Shown in pieces: positions 15,272 to 22,995 of a stretch of 44,471 nucleotides of DNA. The position numbers and the translations under genes are program-made. The stretch spans positions 1 through 44,471 of the forward strand of contig CAJKDU010000020.1 of NCBI GenBank assembly GCA_905198745.1, in the 5' to 3' direction. The DNA is from an uncultured Prevotella sp. GTDB taxonomy: Bacteria; Bacteroidota; Bacteroidia; Bacteroidales; Bacteroidaceae. The stretch's first letter is position 1. The number at the start of each line of letters is the position of its first letter. The notes beneath the pieces are model-generated. The model worked only from the letters and a program-made list of their open reading frames with translations, did not search any database and was not told the DNA's origin.

Positions 15272-16027
15272 ATGAAAATATCCATTATAACCACTACATA
15301 CAATAGTGTATCGACAATAGCCAATACTTTCGATTCCGTATTAAGACAAACATACACGGATATTGATTATTGGGTGATAGATGGTGGGTCTACGGACGGA
15401 ACTCTTGATATTATCAAGGCTTATCAAGATAAGTTCAAGGGACGCATGAACTATGTGTCTGAACGGGATCATGGCATTTATGATGCGATGAACAAGGGCA
15501 TACGGCTGTGCTCGGGCGATATTGTCGGAATATTGAATTCGGATGATTACTATACCAGTGACGATGTTCTGGAAACCTATGCCAAAGAATTTGCGAACAA
15601 GGATATTGATGCCGTTTATGGTGATATACATTTCATCAATGCTGAAAAACCGAACAAAATCGTGCGCTACTATTCTTCTTCGCTGTTCAGTCCCTTTTGG
15701 CTAAGGTTCGGATTTATGCCTGCCCACCCTTCCTTTTATGTCAGAAAGAATGTATACGACAAATACGGAGCGTATTCCTTGGACTATTTAATTGCCGCTG
15801 ATTACGATATGATGGTACGCTTATTTTACAAGCACCGCATAAAAGCCAAATACATCAAGAAAGACTTTGTTACGATGAGAACAGGAGGAATGAGTACAAG
15901 AAGCATCAAAAACCGCTTGCTTATCACGAAAGAAGATGTCAAGGCGTGTCGAACTTACGGACTATACACCAACCCTATACTGATTTCCATTAAATATCTA
16001 TACAAGATTTTCGAGTTTTGGGTCTAA
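15272..16027 (+). CDS. Family 2 glycosyltransferase (WcaE-like)
   Basis: The protein has 251 residues. The motifs SIITTTYNSVSTIANTFDSV, DGGSTDGTLDIIKAY, ERDHGIYDAMNKGI and GILNSDDYYTSDDVL place it in the same subfamily as the N-terminal half of the fusion protein at 9844-11094, so the two may be paralogues acting on different acceptors. AHPSFYVRKNVYDKYG and AADYDMMVRL are the conserved later blocks. It ends the AT-rich variable block; 246 bases without a supported gene separate it from the initiating transferases. Confidence 0.88.
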   Translation: MKISIITTTYNSVSTIANTFDSVLRQTYTDIDYWVIDGGSTDGTLDIIKAYQDKFKGRMNYVSERDHGIYDAMNKGIRLCSGDIVGILNSDDYYTSDDVLETYAKEFANKDIDAVYGDIHFINAEKPNKIVRYYSSSLFSPFWLRFGFMPAHPSFYVRKNVYDKYGAYSLDYLIAADYDMMVRLFYKHRIKAKYIKKDFVTMRTGGMSTRSIKNRLLITKEDVKACRTYGLYTNPILISIKYLYKIFEFWV

Positions 16028-16273
16028 ATACTCTATCGTATAAAACGCCTCATATGAGACGAAAACTTCTTTATTTACAAGTGGTTGGAGCCATTGTTAA
16101 TGACTTTTCGTGGACGGTAGTGTCCCATTTTATCTGCGGTTCCGCGTATGAAGGCGTTTTTTCTATCTGTTTTCTTGGCGGTTGAGTCTTGCCTTGTGGA
16201 AAGATTATTGTGCCCGACATGCAATAATACAGGCAAGTTCACGTTTATTATTTAAAATTGTCTAAACAAGAAC

Positions 16274-17356
16274 ATGTATATATACCTATTTATTGTCGGG
16301 GCATTCGTGGTGAGTTGCGTGTGCGGCTTTGTTTTCATTCCCGCCATACTGAAGTTTTGCAGGGAGAAGCAACTTTACGACTTGCCCGATACCAGAAAAA
16401 GACACAAGACTGCCGTGCCACGGTTGGGTGGCATATCTTTCATGCCGAGCATGGTCATTTCGTTTGTGCTTGCCATGCTCGCTCTCTGCCTGATGGAGGG
16501 CCGGGGGGTGAAGGTGAGTCTGGCAAGTGTCTATATGCTCTTGGGGACACTCTTGGTCTATGCCACAGGCATCGTGGACGATGTGGTGGGGCTTCATGCC
16601 ACTCCCAAGTTCTTGATCCAGATTATGGCAGCCTCTTTTCTGCCCTTGTCGGGGCTCTACATCAACAACTTGTATGGCTTCTGCGGCATCCATGAGGTGG
16701 CTTCATGGGTGGGCATGCCCCTCACGGTGTTTGTCGTGGTTTTTATAGACAATGCGATGAACCTTATCGACGGCATAGACGGACTTGCTTCCGGACTTTG
16801 CATCATTGCCCTGACTGGCTTCTGTGTGCTCTTTGTGCAGATGAACGTGTGGGTGTACTGCATGCTGATTGGGGCGTTGGTGGGCGTGCTGGTGGCTTAC
16901 AGTTACTATAATGTGTTTAGCAAGACCCAAAAACTGTTCATGGGCGACTCTGGCAGCTTGACTTTGGGGTTCATCCTGGCTTTTCTTTTCGTGAAATACA
17001 GCATGCTTACGCCGTTGATGAACGAGTATCGTCCTCAGGGATTCCTGATGGCCTATTCGCTGCTGATTGTGCCTGTGTATGACGTGGTGCGCGTCATTCT
17101 GGTGAGGATGCGGTTGCGCAAACCGCTCTTTGATGCCGACCGCCACCACATTCACCACAAACTGATGGATATGGGCATGACTCAGCACGAGGCTTTGGTC
17201 ACCATATTGCTGATGGCGGTGTTCTTTGTCGTGTTCAATGGCGTGATGAGCCGTTGGCTGTCTGTCACTTACGTTGTCCTGGCAGACGTGGTTGCCAATG
17301 TGCTGTTCCATGCTGTGGTCAGCATGATAATCAGACGAAAGGAAGTGGCTGCATGA
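16274..17356 (+). CDS. Undecaprenyl-phosphate HexNAc-1-phosphate transferase (WecA/TagO-like)
   Basis: The protein has 360 residues, about 11 membrane helices, and belongs to the MraY/WecA polytopic family. It shows the catalytic Asp pair in GIVDDVVGL (near 102), NLIDGIDGLASG (near 163), the FMGDSGSLTLGF block (near 224) and RHHIHHKL (near 292), the HxHH motif of UDP-HexNAc-specific members. It would load the first sugar phosphate onto undecaprenyl phosphate. Base composition returns to that of the chromosome here. Its last codons overlap the next gene, which encodes a second, unrelated initiating enzyme class. It could also serve another pathway, such as lipopolysaccharide. Confidence 0.93.
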   Translation: MYIYLFIVGAFVVSCVCGFVFIPAILKFCREKQLYDLPDTRKRHKTAVPRLGGISFMPSMVISFVLAMLALCLMEGRGVKVSLASVYMLLGTLLVYATGIVDDVVGLHATPKFLIQIMAASFLPLSGLYINNLYGFCGIHEVASWVGMPLTVFVVVFIDNAMNLIDGIDGLASGLCIIALTGFCVLFVQMNVWVYCMLIGALVGVLVAYSYYNVFSKTQKLFMGDSGSLTLGFILAFLFVKYSMLTPLMNEYRPQGFLMAYSLLIVPVYDVVRVILVRMRLRKPLFDADRHHIHHKLMDMGMTQHEALVTILLMAVFFVVFNGVMSRWLSVTYVVLADVVANVLFHAVVSMIIRRKEVAA

Positions 17357-17925
17357 AGAGGAGTTGCGATTTCTTGATGGCCCTGATGGCCCTGGTGTTG
17401 TTTGCTCCCTTGTTTCTTGTGTGCTACCTGGCAGTGAAGTTGGAAGACCGGGGACCGGCCATCTTCAGTCAGGAACGGATAGGGAAGGGTGGCAGGCCGT
17501 TTTCCATATATAAGTTCAGAAGCATGAAGGAGGGAGCTGAAGAGGAGGAACCACTTCTCTATAGCCATGAGAACGAAACGCGCATGACGCGCACCGGCAA
17601 GTTCCTTCGTGAGCACCATCTTGACGAACTGCCGCAACTATGGAACGTGCTGAAGGGCGACATGGCGTTTGTGGGGCCACGGCCGGAACGCAAGTTCTTC
17701 ATCGACCGGATTATGGAGCGTGACCCGCGCTATGCGTTGCTCTATCAAATCAGGCCGGGCGTGACTTCGTATGCCACGCTTTATAACGGCTATACTGACA
17801 CCATGGAGAAGATGATCCGGAGGTTGGAACTCGACCTGTATTATCTGGAGCACCGTTCCTGGTGGCTCGATTTCAGCATACTCTTCAAGACTTTCGTGAG
17901 CATTGTGTTCGGAAAGAAGTTCTGA
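17353..17925 (+). CDS. Monotopic phosphoglycosyltransferase (sugar transferase, PglC/WbaP core)
   Basis: The protein has 190 residues from the ATG at 17353, which overlaps the previous stop by four bases (ATGA). A longer frame from 17254 would only be out-of-frame sequence of the previous gene. It has one N-terminal re-entrant hydrophobic segment (FLMALMALVLFAPLFLVCYLAV), then ERIGKGGRPFSIYKFRSM, the catalytic Asp-Glu in HLDELPQLWNVLKGDM (near 91) and FVGPRPE. This is the bacterial sugar transferase core without the extra N-terminal domain of WbaP. It transfers a sugar phosphate from UDP-sugar to undecaprenyl phosphate through a phospho-enzyme. It closes the polysaccharide locus. Confidence 0.92.
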   Translation: MKRSCDFLMALMALVLFAPLFLVCYLAVKLEDRGPAIFSQERIGKGGRPFSIYKFRSMKEGAEEEEPLLYSHENETRMTRTGKFLREHHLDELPQLWNVLKGDMAFVGPRPERKFFIDRIMERDPRYALLYQIRPGVTSYATLYNGYTDTMEKMIRRLELDLYYLEHRSWWLDFSILFKTFVSIVFGKKF

Positions 17926-18008
17926 AAAGAACGGATGTCGCTTGCCCCTGATGGGACTTCCGGCTTCCGCTCTTTTCGTTTTTAGGAGTCAAAAACAGTG
18001 TCCTGTCA

Positions 18009-18040
18009 TTTGCTCAATTCGGCGAAATGTAGTAATTTTG
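18009..18040 (+). promoter_or_regulatory. Promoter of the gene at 18103
   Basis: TTTG (18009-18012), a 20-base spacer, then TAATTTTG (18033-18040) match the Bacteroidetes consensus. The start codon is 63 bases downstream, so this gene is transcribed apart from the polysaccharide locus. Confidence 0.85.
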
Positions 18041-18102
18041 CACTCCCTTTTTGCCCTGACAATCGGTCTGGGAATAGGATAACGCATTTATAATCACACG
18101 CA

Positions 18103-19440
18103 ATGACTGACACAGCTATCACACACACTTCTGCGGCATGGACCGAAATAGAATACGGTGCCGCTTGTTTGAGCCCTTATCTGGCCACTCCCGTTTACCT
18201 TCCTAAAGAAACCAGTTATTTCCTTTGTCGTGAAGACGGCACACGCAAGCCTGCCCGACTCTCGTTCGTGGTGTTCAAAAGTGCCACTGCGGCAGCAGAC
18301 GACGAGTGGGAAGACGATCCTATGGTGGGACCGCTGCTCATTGATGTGCTCGGTGACGGTGATGAAGAGGTGGAACCTGTAGAGGCTCTGTATCTCGGCA
18401 CCGAACCGGAAAAGTTCATCCGGGTGGCAGAGGAAGATGACCGGAGCATCACTTTCTCCATCCGCTGGCGACAAGGAAGTGTCAGTGTGGAGAAAGCTGT
18501 GAGCACGGACCTCGGGTGGAAAATACGTAAGGAAGACTTCACGGAGGATGGCATCAAGTGTACGCTCTCGCCACGCCGTGGCGAGCCATTCTCCGTCAGA
18601 CTTCAGATTCCCTATATGGGCTTCTCGCTGACCGATGCACAGGGCGGCAAACTGTCGGGCGACTTGGAGATTCATCCCGATGAGGTGGACAACTATGCCT
18701 ATTCCTTTGTGGGTGACGACACCGACGACCGTTTCTCCATAGTACTTGACAACGGGCACCTCAACTACCTCTGCGTGCTCCGCGACGGCGGCAGGTTGGC
18801 GGTGCGCAATCTGCGTGACAAGCTGGCTGTGGTGGACGAAATCGGTGCCACAGGCCGCCTTTCCGAACTCCTGATGGGGGCACACGAGGTGGTATTGAAG
18901 AACAAAAACAGACGGTGGCACATCACTCTCGGCATGGGAAACGGCACGGGTGTGGAGATGCCCGATTGTGATGCCGTGGCGCTGGCCCGCCATGCCTACT
19001 CGCTCTTCGTCTCGCCAGATGGCAACGATGAGCAGGCACTCGCCAACCGACTGATGCTCCTTGAGGGCAAACTCGGATTCCAATGGATGTGGCTGAAGGA
19101 AGACGACTGGAGCCATGAGCATTTGGAAGGACTTATGAACCTGGAGGGTATGGAACAGAATCCGAAGAAGATGATGGAGCAAGCGCTTGTGTATAATAGG
19201 TATGAGAGTTTCATGAAGCGGCTTTGCGCCCTTTCTTACGTCACACAAAAGCCTCTGCAGGGTGACCAACTTCAAGCACGCAACAATAAGCGCAAGATAG
19301 CCCGTTGTGCACGCACCCTGAAAGCCCATCAGGCAGGAGAACTGAGCGTGTGGGACTTGACAGAGGAGGAACGTCGTGAGATTCTTCATCTCTTCGGCAC
19401 GTTCCACCGGGAATTCACTGCTGCGCTCGAGGAGGATTGA
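18103..19440 (+). CDS. Hypothetical protein, unrecognised
   Basis: The protein has 445 residues, no signal peptide and no membrane segment, and is probably cytoplasmic. I do not recognise a family. The N-terminal 300 residues look beta-rich and acidic, with EDDPMVGPLLIDVLGDGDEEVE and repeated short blocks ending in aromatic/Gly residues. The C-terminal 150 residues are helical and charged (QARNNKRKIARCARTLKAHQAG, LTEEERREILHLFGTFHREF). It has its own promoter. A 22-base-period repeat array follows 70-90 bases after its stop. Codon use resembles its neighbours, so recent transfer is not suggested. Confidence 0.85.
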   Translation: MTDTAITHTSAAWTEIEYGAACLSPYLATPVYLPKETSYFLCREDGTRKPARLSFVVFKSATAAADDEWEDDPMVGPLLIDVLGDGDEEVEPVEALYLGTEPEKFIRVAEEDDRSITFSIRWRQGSVSVEKAVSTDLGWKIRKEDFTEDGIKCTLSPRRGEPFSVRLQIPYMGFSLTDAQGGKLSGDLEIHPDEVDNYAYSFVGDDTDDRFSIVLDNGHLNYLCVLRDGGRLAVRNLRDKLAVVDEIGATGRLSELLMGAHEVVLKNKNRRWHITLGMGNGTGVEMPDCDAVALARHAYSLFVSPDGNDEQALANRLMLLEGKLGFQWMWLKEDDWSHEHLEGLMNLEGMEQNPKKMMEQALVYNRYESFMKRLCALSYVTQKPLQGDQLQARNNKRKIARCARTLKAHQAGELSVWDLTEEERREILHLFGTFHREFTAALEED

Positions 19441-19530
19441 GCCGACTGTTGCCGATACCTGAACCGCAACTCGGAAACTTGCAGTATGCAAACATATTAC
19501 TAACAGATGTATTTGCAACATGCTAATCTC

Positions 19531-19635
19531 CTGTTAGTGGCATGTTAGCTCTCCGTTAGTGGCATGTTAGCTCTCTGTTAGTGGCATATTGGCTTTCCGT
19601 TAGTGGCATATTGGCTTTCCGTTAGTGGCATGTCG
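19531..19635 (+). repeat. Tandem repeat, 22-base period, 4.8 copies
   Basis: Units start at 19531, 19553, 19575, 19597 and 19619 (partial). Each carries GTTAGTGGCAT followed by a GTTAGCTCT or ATTGGCTTT half. A more degenerate unit seems to precede the array (ACATGCTAATCT, 19518-19529). The repeats are contiguous, with no spacers. Related 22-base-period sequence occurs at 31229-31316 and 41862-41917. Confidence 0.85.
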
Positions 19636-19757
19636 TCGTTTTCTTGGAGAACAGGTAGAGTGGATGCCGAGGGCTGGCTCACGTTGGTGAAAGCCGTTCG
19701 GAACGGGACGCCTGGTGGCGAATTGTGGGCGGATAGGAAAATAAAAGGGAAGAAATA

Positions 19758-19789
19758 TTTGCACAATTCGGATAAAACAAGTAACTTTG
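19758..19789 (+). promoter_or_regulatory. Promoter of rpmE2
   Basis: TTTG (19758-19761), a 20-base spacer and TAACTTTG (19782-19789) form a near-ideal Bacteroidetes promoter, 51 bases before the start codon. Confidence 0.88.
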
Positions 19790-19839
19790 CAGCCTGTAAC
19801 GAGATTATACATTAATAACAACAATATTTAATTAAGAAA

Positions 19840-20091
19840 ATGAAAAAAGGTATTCATCCCGAAAACTATCGCCCCGTCGTATTCAAGGATATGTCCAACG
19901 GCGATATGTTCCTTACACGTTCTACATGCAAGACAACAGAGACAGTAGAATTTGAAGGTGAAACTTACCCAGTGGTAAAAGTCGAAATCTCAAGCACTTC
20001 TCACCCATTCTATACTGGTAAGAGCAAGCTTGTCGACACAGCAGGTCGCGTAGACCGCTTCATGAACCGTTACGGTAAGCTGAAGAAGTAA
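19840..20091 (+). CDS. rpmE2: 50S ribosomal protein L31 type B
   Basis: The protein has 83 residues. MKKGIHPENYRPVVFKDMSNG and the C-terminal SSTSHPFYTGKSKLVDTAGRVDRFMNRYGK are diagnostic of L31. It lacks the CxxC zinc motif of the A form, so it is the zinc-independent B form, which in Bacteroidetes is often the only copy. It binds the large subunit near the central protuberance and bridges to the small subunit. It is monocistronic with a strong promoter; the hairpin at 20129-20175 is the likely terminator. Confidence 0.97.
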   Translation: MKKGIHPENYRPVVFKDMSNGDMFLTRSTCKTTETVEFEGETYPVVKVEISSTSHPFYTGKSKLVDTAGRVDRFMNRYGKLKK

Positions 20092-20128
20092 TATATAGAT
20101 ACCATTTTTATATATTTTTCGTACGAGA

Positions 20129-20175
20129 GGAGTGCGTTCAGTCGTAGTTGCATATGCGATTGGCCGCACTCTTTT
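20129..20175 (+). terminator. Probable terminator of rpmE2
   Basis: GAGTGCG (20130-20136) pairs with CGCACTC (20165-20171), extended inward by AGTCG/CGATT, and is followed by TTTT. It lies about 40 bases after the rpmE2 stop, and the apparent start of the nuclease remnant falls inside it. Confidence 0.65.
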
Positions 20176-20506
20176 GCGTCTACAAACGTATTCATGCGGA
20201 ACTATAGAGAACGGACAGGTGCTCAGCCCTGCCAAGAGCGGACTCCTCGTCCCCAAGTATTTCTTCATGGCCATTCTGTGCAAGCGAAACGGCAACTACA
20301 AGGCCATCGCCTTCTGGGCGGAACATACCGCTAAGGATACAAGGAACGACAAACTATCTGCATACATGATTTCGGTGGTCGAACTGGAAGAGAAAACCGG
20401 CATCGACTTCTTCTGCAATCTGCCCGACGACGTGGAAACACGTGTGGAGAAAGTGAAACCTAACACGGATGCCGTGAAGGCGGCATGGATGCTGGTAGGA
20501 AAATAA
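20132..20506 (+). pseudogene. 5'-truncated DNA/RNA non-specific endonuclease remnant
   Basis: The open frame has 124 codons. From about codon 27 on (SPAKSGLLVPKYFFMAILCKRN, AIAFWAEHTAKDTRNDKLSAYMISVVELEEKTGIDFFCNLPD) it reads like the C-terminal third of NUC1-type endonucleases (the DRGH family). The catalytic DRGH block and the whole first half are missing; only 40 bases lie between the rpmE2 stop and the GTG that opens the frame, and this GTG sits inside a terminator hairpin. The residual frame remains open to its stop and shares a perfect bidirectional terminator with the lipoprotein gene opposite. The remnant is probably inactive, left by a deletion; a short functional protein cannot be excluded. 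Confidence 0.75.
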
Positions 20507-20520
20507 CAGAACCACACTGT

Positions 20521-20567
20521 AAACACAAAAGGCAAGCCTCTGAATCGAGTGCTTGCCTTTTGTGTTT
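20521..20567. terminator. Bidirectional terminator
   Basis: A perfect 17-base-pair hairpin: AAACACAAAAGGCAAGC (20521-20537) and GCTTGCCTTTTGTGTTT (20551-20567) around a 13-base loop. It separates the convergent nuclease remnant and lipoprotein gene and has T-rich tails on both strands. Confidence 0.9.
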
Positions 20568-20576
20568 GTGCGGTCT

Positions 20577-21182
20577 TTACATTCTTGTCGCTTTCTTGCC
20601 CATCTTGATGACGGCAGTCTTCTGTCCGCTTCCTATTGCACGGGTGTAGCGGTCCAGGCTCAGCTCGTCATCCTCGTTGATGTTCAGTCCGTGCATGGAC
20701 GCGTCGAAGATGCTTGCGCTCAGGTCAAGGTCGGCATAATAGATGACGAAGCACTCACCGCCGTCATATCTCAAGTATATGTTGCGTGTGCGCGGGTCAA
20801 TATACCAAGTGAAGTTGTATTGGTCCGTCATCGTGTCGTCGCCATAGCTTCCGTCCGAACGCAGTCGGTAGCGGTACTCCACGCCGCTTCCGTTCAGCGA
20901 GTTCCTGTTATACTGGTAGAAGCCGAAGTCAGAGCCGTAGGTATACACGCCATCCCTGTCTGAAACGGTGATGGTGCCGCCCCATTCGCCGTTGACATAC
21001 TGTGCCATCTGTATCATCTGCGCCGTGCCGTAGTCAAACGGACTGTGATACCAGTCATAGTTGTCGTACCATCCGCCGTAATAGTCATAATAATCCCACC
21101 CGTCATCCGGGTCGCAGCTGGTCAGAAGAAAAGGCATCATCGCCACTGCCAGCATTGCAAGCCAAGTGTTCATGCGTTTCAT
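20577..21182 (-). CDS. Hypothetical lipoprotein, probably surface-exposed
   Basis: The protein has 201 residues. It starts with a lipoprotein signal peptide and the lipobox LLTSC, with acylated Cys23. The residues after the cysteine are acidic (DPDDGWD), which resembles the export signal that sends Bacteroidetes lipoproteins to the cell surface. It is followed by a Tyr/Asp/Trp-rich stretch of about 20 residues (YYDYYGGWYDNYDWY). The rest looks like a small beta-barrel or lipocalin-like fold (GEWGGTITV, YRYRLRSDGS, FTWYIDPRTRNIYLRYDGG). I do not recognise a family with a known function. It is monocistronic, with a promoter at 21223-21254 and the shared terminator. Confidence 0.85.
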   Translation of the reverse strand: MKRMNTWLAMLAVAMMPFLLTSCDPDDGWDYYDYYGGWYDNYDWYHSPFDYGTAQMIQMAQYVNGEWGGTITVSDRDGVYTYGSDFGFYQYNRNSLNGSGVEYRYRLRSDGSYGDDTMTDQYNFTWYIDPRTRNIYLRYDGGECFVIYYADLDLSASIFDASMHGLNINEDDELSLDRYTRAIGSGQKTAVIKMGKKATRM

Positions 21183-21222
21183 AATCCGTGAGTTTTAATT
21201 GGTTCTTTGTTTTTACTGCTTG

Positions 21223-21254
21223 CAAAAGTAAGGCAAATCGCCGACACAGCCAAA
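21223..21254 (-). promoter_or_regulatory. Promoter of the lipoprotein gene
   Basis: On the minus strand, TTTG (21251-21254), a 20-base spacer, then TACTTTTG (21223-21230), 41 bases before the start codon. Confidence 0.85.
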
Positions 21255-21328
21255 GGGAAACCGCTATAACTTGATAGGGGAAATCCTAAAAAAGAGGATA
21301 ACCTTTAGCCTATTTCAATTTTAATTGC

Positions 21329-21336
21329 TAACTTTG
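21329..21336 (+). promoter_or_regulatory. -7 box of the gpx-trxB operon
   Basis: TAACTTTG matches TAnnTTTG. A TTTA at about 21304-21307 is a weak upstream box. The first gene starts 49 bases downstream. Confidence 0.7.
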
Positions 21337-21384
21337 CACACATAAGAAAAGAACGATTATTAAATACACACACATAACACACAA

Positions 21385-21939
21385 ATGAGAACTGTATACG
21401 ATTTCTCTGTAAAAGACAGAAAAGGTAAAGAAGTATCATTGAAGGAGTATGCCAATGAAGTGCTGCTCATCGTCAACACTGCCACGAAGTGTGGTTTCAC
21501 CCCTCAGTATGAAGAACTTGAGAAACTCTATGAGAAGTATCACGCACAGGGCTTTGAAGTGCTTGACTTTCCTTGCAACCAGTTTGGCACACAGGCTCCC
21601 GGCACAGACGAGTCTATCCATCAGTTCTGCAAACTGAACTACGGCACGGAATTCCCCCGTTTCAAGAAGGTGAAGGTCAACGGACCGGACGCAGACCCTC
21701 TCTACAAGTTCCTGCAGGAACAAAAGGGCTTTGCCGGTTTTGATCCCTCCCACGAGCTTACTCCCGTACTTGACGAACTGCTGTCGAAGGAAGATCCCGA
21801 CTACAAGGACAAGGCAGACATCAAGTGGAACTTTACTAAATTCCTCACCAACAAGCGCGGCATGGTCATGGCCCGCTTTGAGCCGACAGAGAGTATCGAG
21901 AACATAGCCAAGCAGATAGAAGAATTGCTGGCACAATAA
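21385..21939 (+). CDS. Glutathione peroxidase family protein (thiol peroxidase)
   Basis: The protein has 184 residues. The peroxidatic Cys36 lies in NTATKCGFT, followed by the conserved DFPCNQFGTQAPG (the Gln of the active site and a possible resolving Cys) and KWNFTKF (the catalytic Trp and Asn). It is a cysteine, not selenocysteine, enzyme. Bacteroidetes members generally use thioredoxin rather than glutathione, which fits the trxB gene 23 bases downstream. It reduces hydrogen and lipid peroxides in the cytoplasm. It shares one promoter with trxB. Confidence 0.95.
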   Translation: MRTVYDFSVKDRKGKEVSLKEYANEVLLIVNTATKCGFTPQYEELEKLYEKYHAQGFEVLDFPCNQFGTQAPGTDESIHQFCKLNYGTEFPRFKKVKVNGPDADPLYKFLQEQKGFAGFDPSHELTPVLDELLSKEDPDYKDKADIKWNFTKFLTNKRGMVMARFEPTESIENIAKQIEELLAQ

Positions 21940-21962
21940 AGTACGACAACAAGCTAACAATT

Positions 21963-22907
21963 ATGGAAAGAGAACATATCAGCTGCCTCGTGATCGGCAG
22001 CGGTCCAGCCGGCTACACGGCGGCCATCTATGCATCAAGAGCCAATTTACACCCCGTGGAGTATTGTGGTCTTCAGACTGGCGGTCAGCTCACACAGACC
22101 ACATTGGTAGAAAACTTCCCCGGTTTCCCTACAGGCATCGATGCCAACGAACTGATGATGAACATGCAGGAGCAGGCCAAGCATTTCGGCACAGACCTGC
22201 GCGACGGAGAAATCGTGAAGGCAGACTTCAGCAAGGCTCCCTATGTGCTGACCACGGATGAAGGCAAGGAAATAGAGGCCGACACTGTTATTATCGCTAC
22301 TGGAGCATCTGCCAAATATCTCGGCTTGGCTGATGAGGAGAAATATAAGGGCGAAGGCGTTTCTGCCTGTGCCACCTGCGACGGATTCTTTTATCGCAAA
22401 AAAGTGGTGGCTGTAGTGGGCGGCGGCGATACGGCCTGTGAAGAGGCGCTCTATCTGGCAGGCTTGGCCAAGAAGGTCTACCTCATTGTGCGTAAGCCAT
22501 TCCTCCGTGCCAGCGACGTGATGCAGAAGCGTGTGCTGAACAAGGAGAACATAGAAGTGCTTTTCGAGACCAACACCCTTGGCTTGTTTGGCGAGAATGG
22601 CGTGGAAGGCGCCCATCTGGTTAAGCGCAAGGGAGAAGCAGACGAAGAGAAGTTTGACATTGCCATCGACGGGTTCTTCCTGGGTATTGGTCATAAGCCC
22701 AACAGCGATGTGTTTAAGGAGTGGGTGGAGACTGATGAGCAAGGCTATATCAAGACAGATGGTGTGAGCCCTGCCACCAATGTACCCGGCGTGTTTGCTG
22801 CCGGCGACGTAGCTGATCCCCACTATCGTCAGGCCATCAATGCAGCCGCCAGCGGTTGCCGCGCTGCCATTGAAGCAGACAAGTATCTAAAGAATCTGAA
22901 AGGATAA
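21963..22907 (+). CDS. trxB: Thioredoxin reductase
   Basis: The protein has 314 residues. It shows the FAD-binding GSGPAGYTAAIYASRA at the start, the redox pair Cys136-Ala-Thr-Cys139 in ACATCDGFFY, the NADPH-binding GGGDTACEEALYLA (near 152) and the terminal FAD motif GVFAAGDVADPHYRQAINAAASG. It transfers electrons from NADPH to thioredoxin. It is second in an operon behind a peroxidase that probably draws on thioredoxin, making a compact peroxide-defence unit. A strong hairpin follows. Confidence 0.97.
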   Translation: MEREHISCLVIGSGPAGYTAAIYASRANLHPVEYCGLQTGGQLTQTTLVENFPGFPTGIDANELMMNMQEQAKHFGTDLRDGEIVKADFSKAPYVLTTDEGKEIEADTVIIATGASAKYLGLADEEKYKGEGVSACATCDGFFYRKKVVAVVGGGDTACEEALYLAGLAKKVYLIVRKPFLRASDVMQKRVLNKENIEVLFETNTLGLFGENGVEGAHLVKRKGEADEEKFDIAIDGFFLGIGHKPNSDVFKEWVETDEQGYIKTDGVSPATNVPGVFAAGDVADPHYRQAINAAASGCRAAIEADKYLKNLKG

Positions 22908-22923
22908 ATACTACGGATTATAG

Positions 22924-22980
22924 GAAAAGAGCACGATTGCCAAAGCTTTAACTTTAGCAACCGTGCTCTTTTCTTTTTTC
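22924..22980 (+). terminator. Terminator of the gpx-trxB operon
   Basis: GAAAAGAGCACG (22924-22935) pairs with CGTGCTCTTTTC (22962-22973), with an inner stem TTGCCAAAG/CTTTAGCAA, then a T-rich run. The symmetrical arms could also stop the converging gene at 22996. Confidence 0.9.
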
Positions 22981-22995
22981 TTGCTTACATTATAA

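Larger units (their letters stand above)
19441..19839. other. Gap holding a repeat array and the rpmE2 promoter
   Basis: This gap contains no gene. It holds the 22-base repeat array (about 19510-19635) and the strong promoter of rpmE2 (19758-19789). Open frames here span the repeats and are not supported. Confidence 0.7.

Noticed and set aside
18094..19521. A 475-codon minus-strand frame
   Set aside because: Opposite the plus-strand gene at 18103, which has the promoter and better codon composition.
19531..19635. Possible CRISPR array
   Set aside because: Units of 22 bases are contiguous with no variable spacers and no cas genes nearby.
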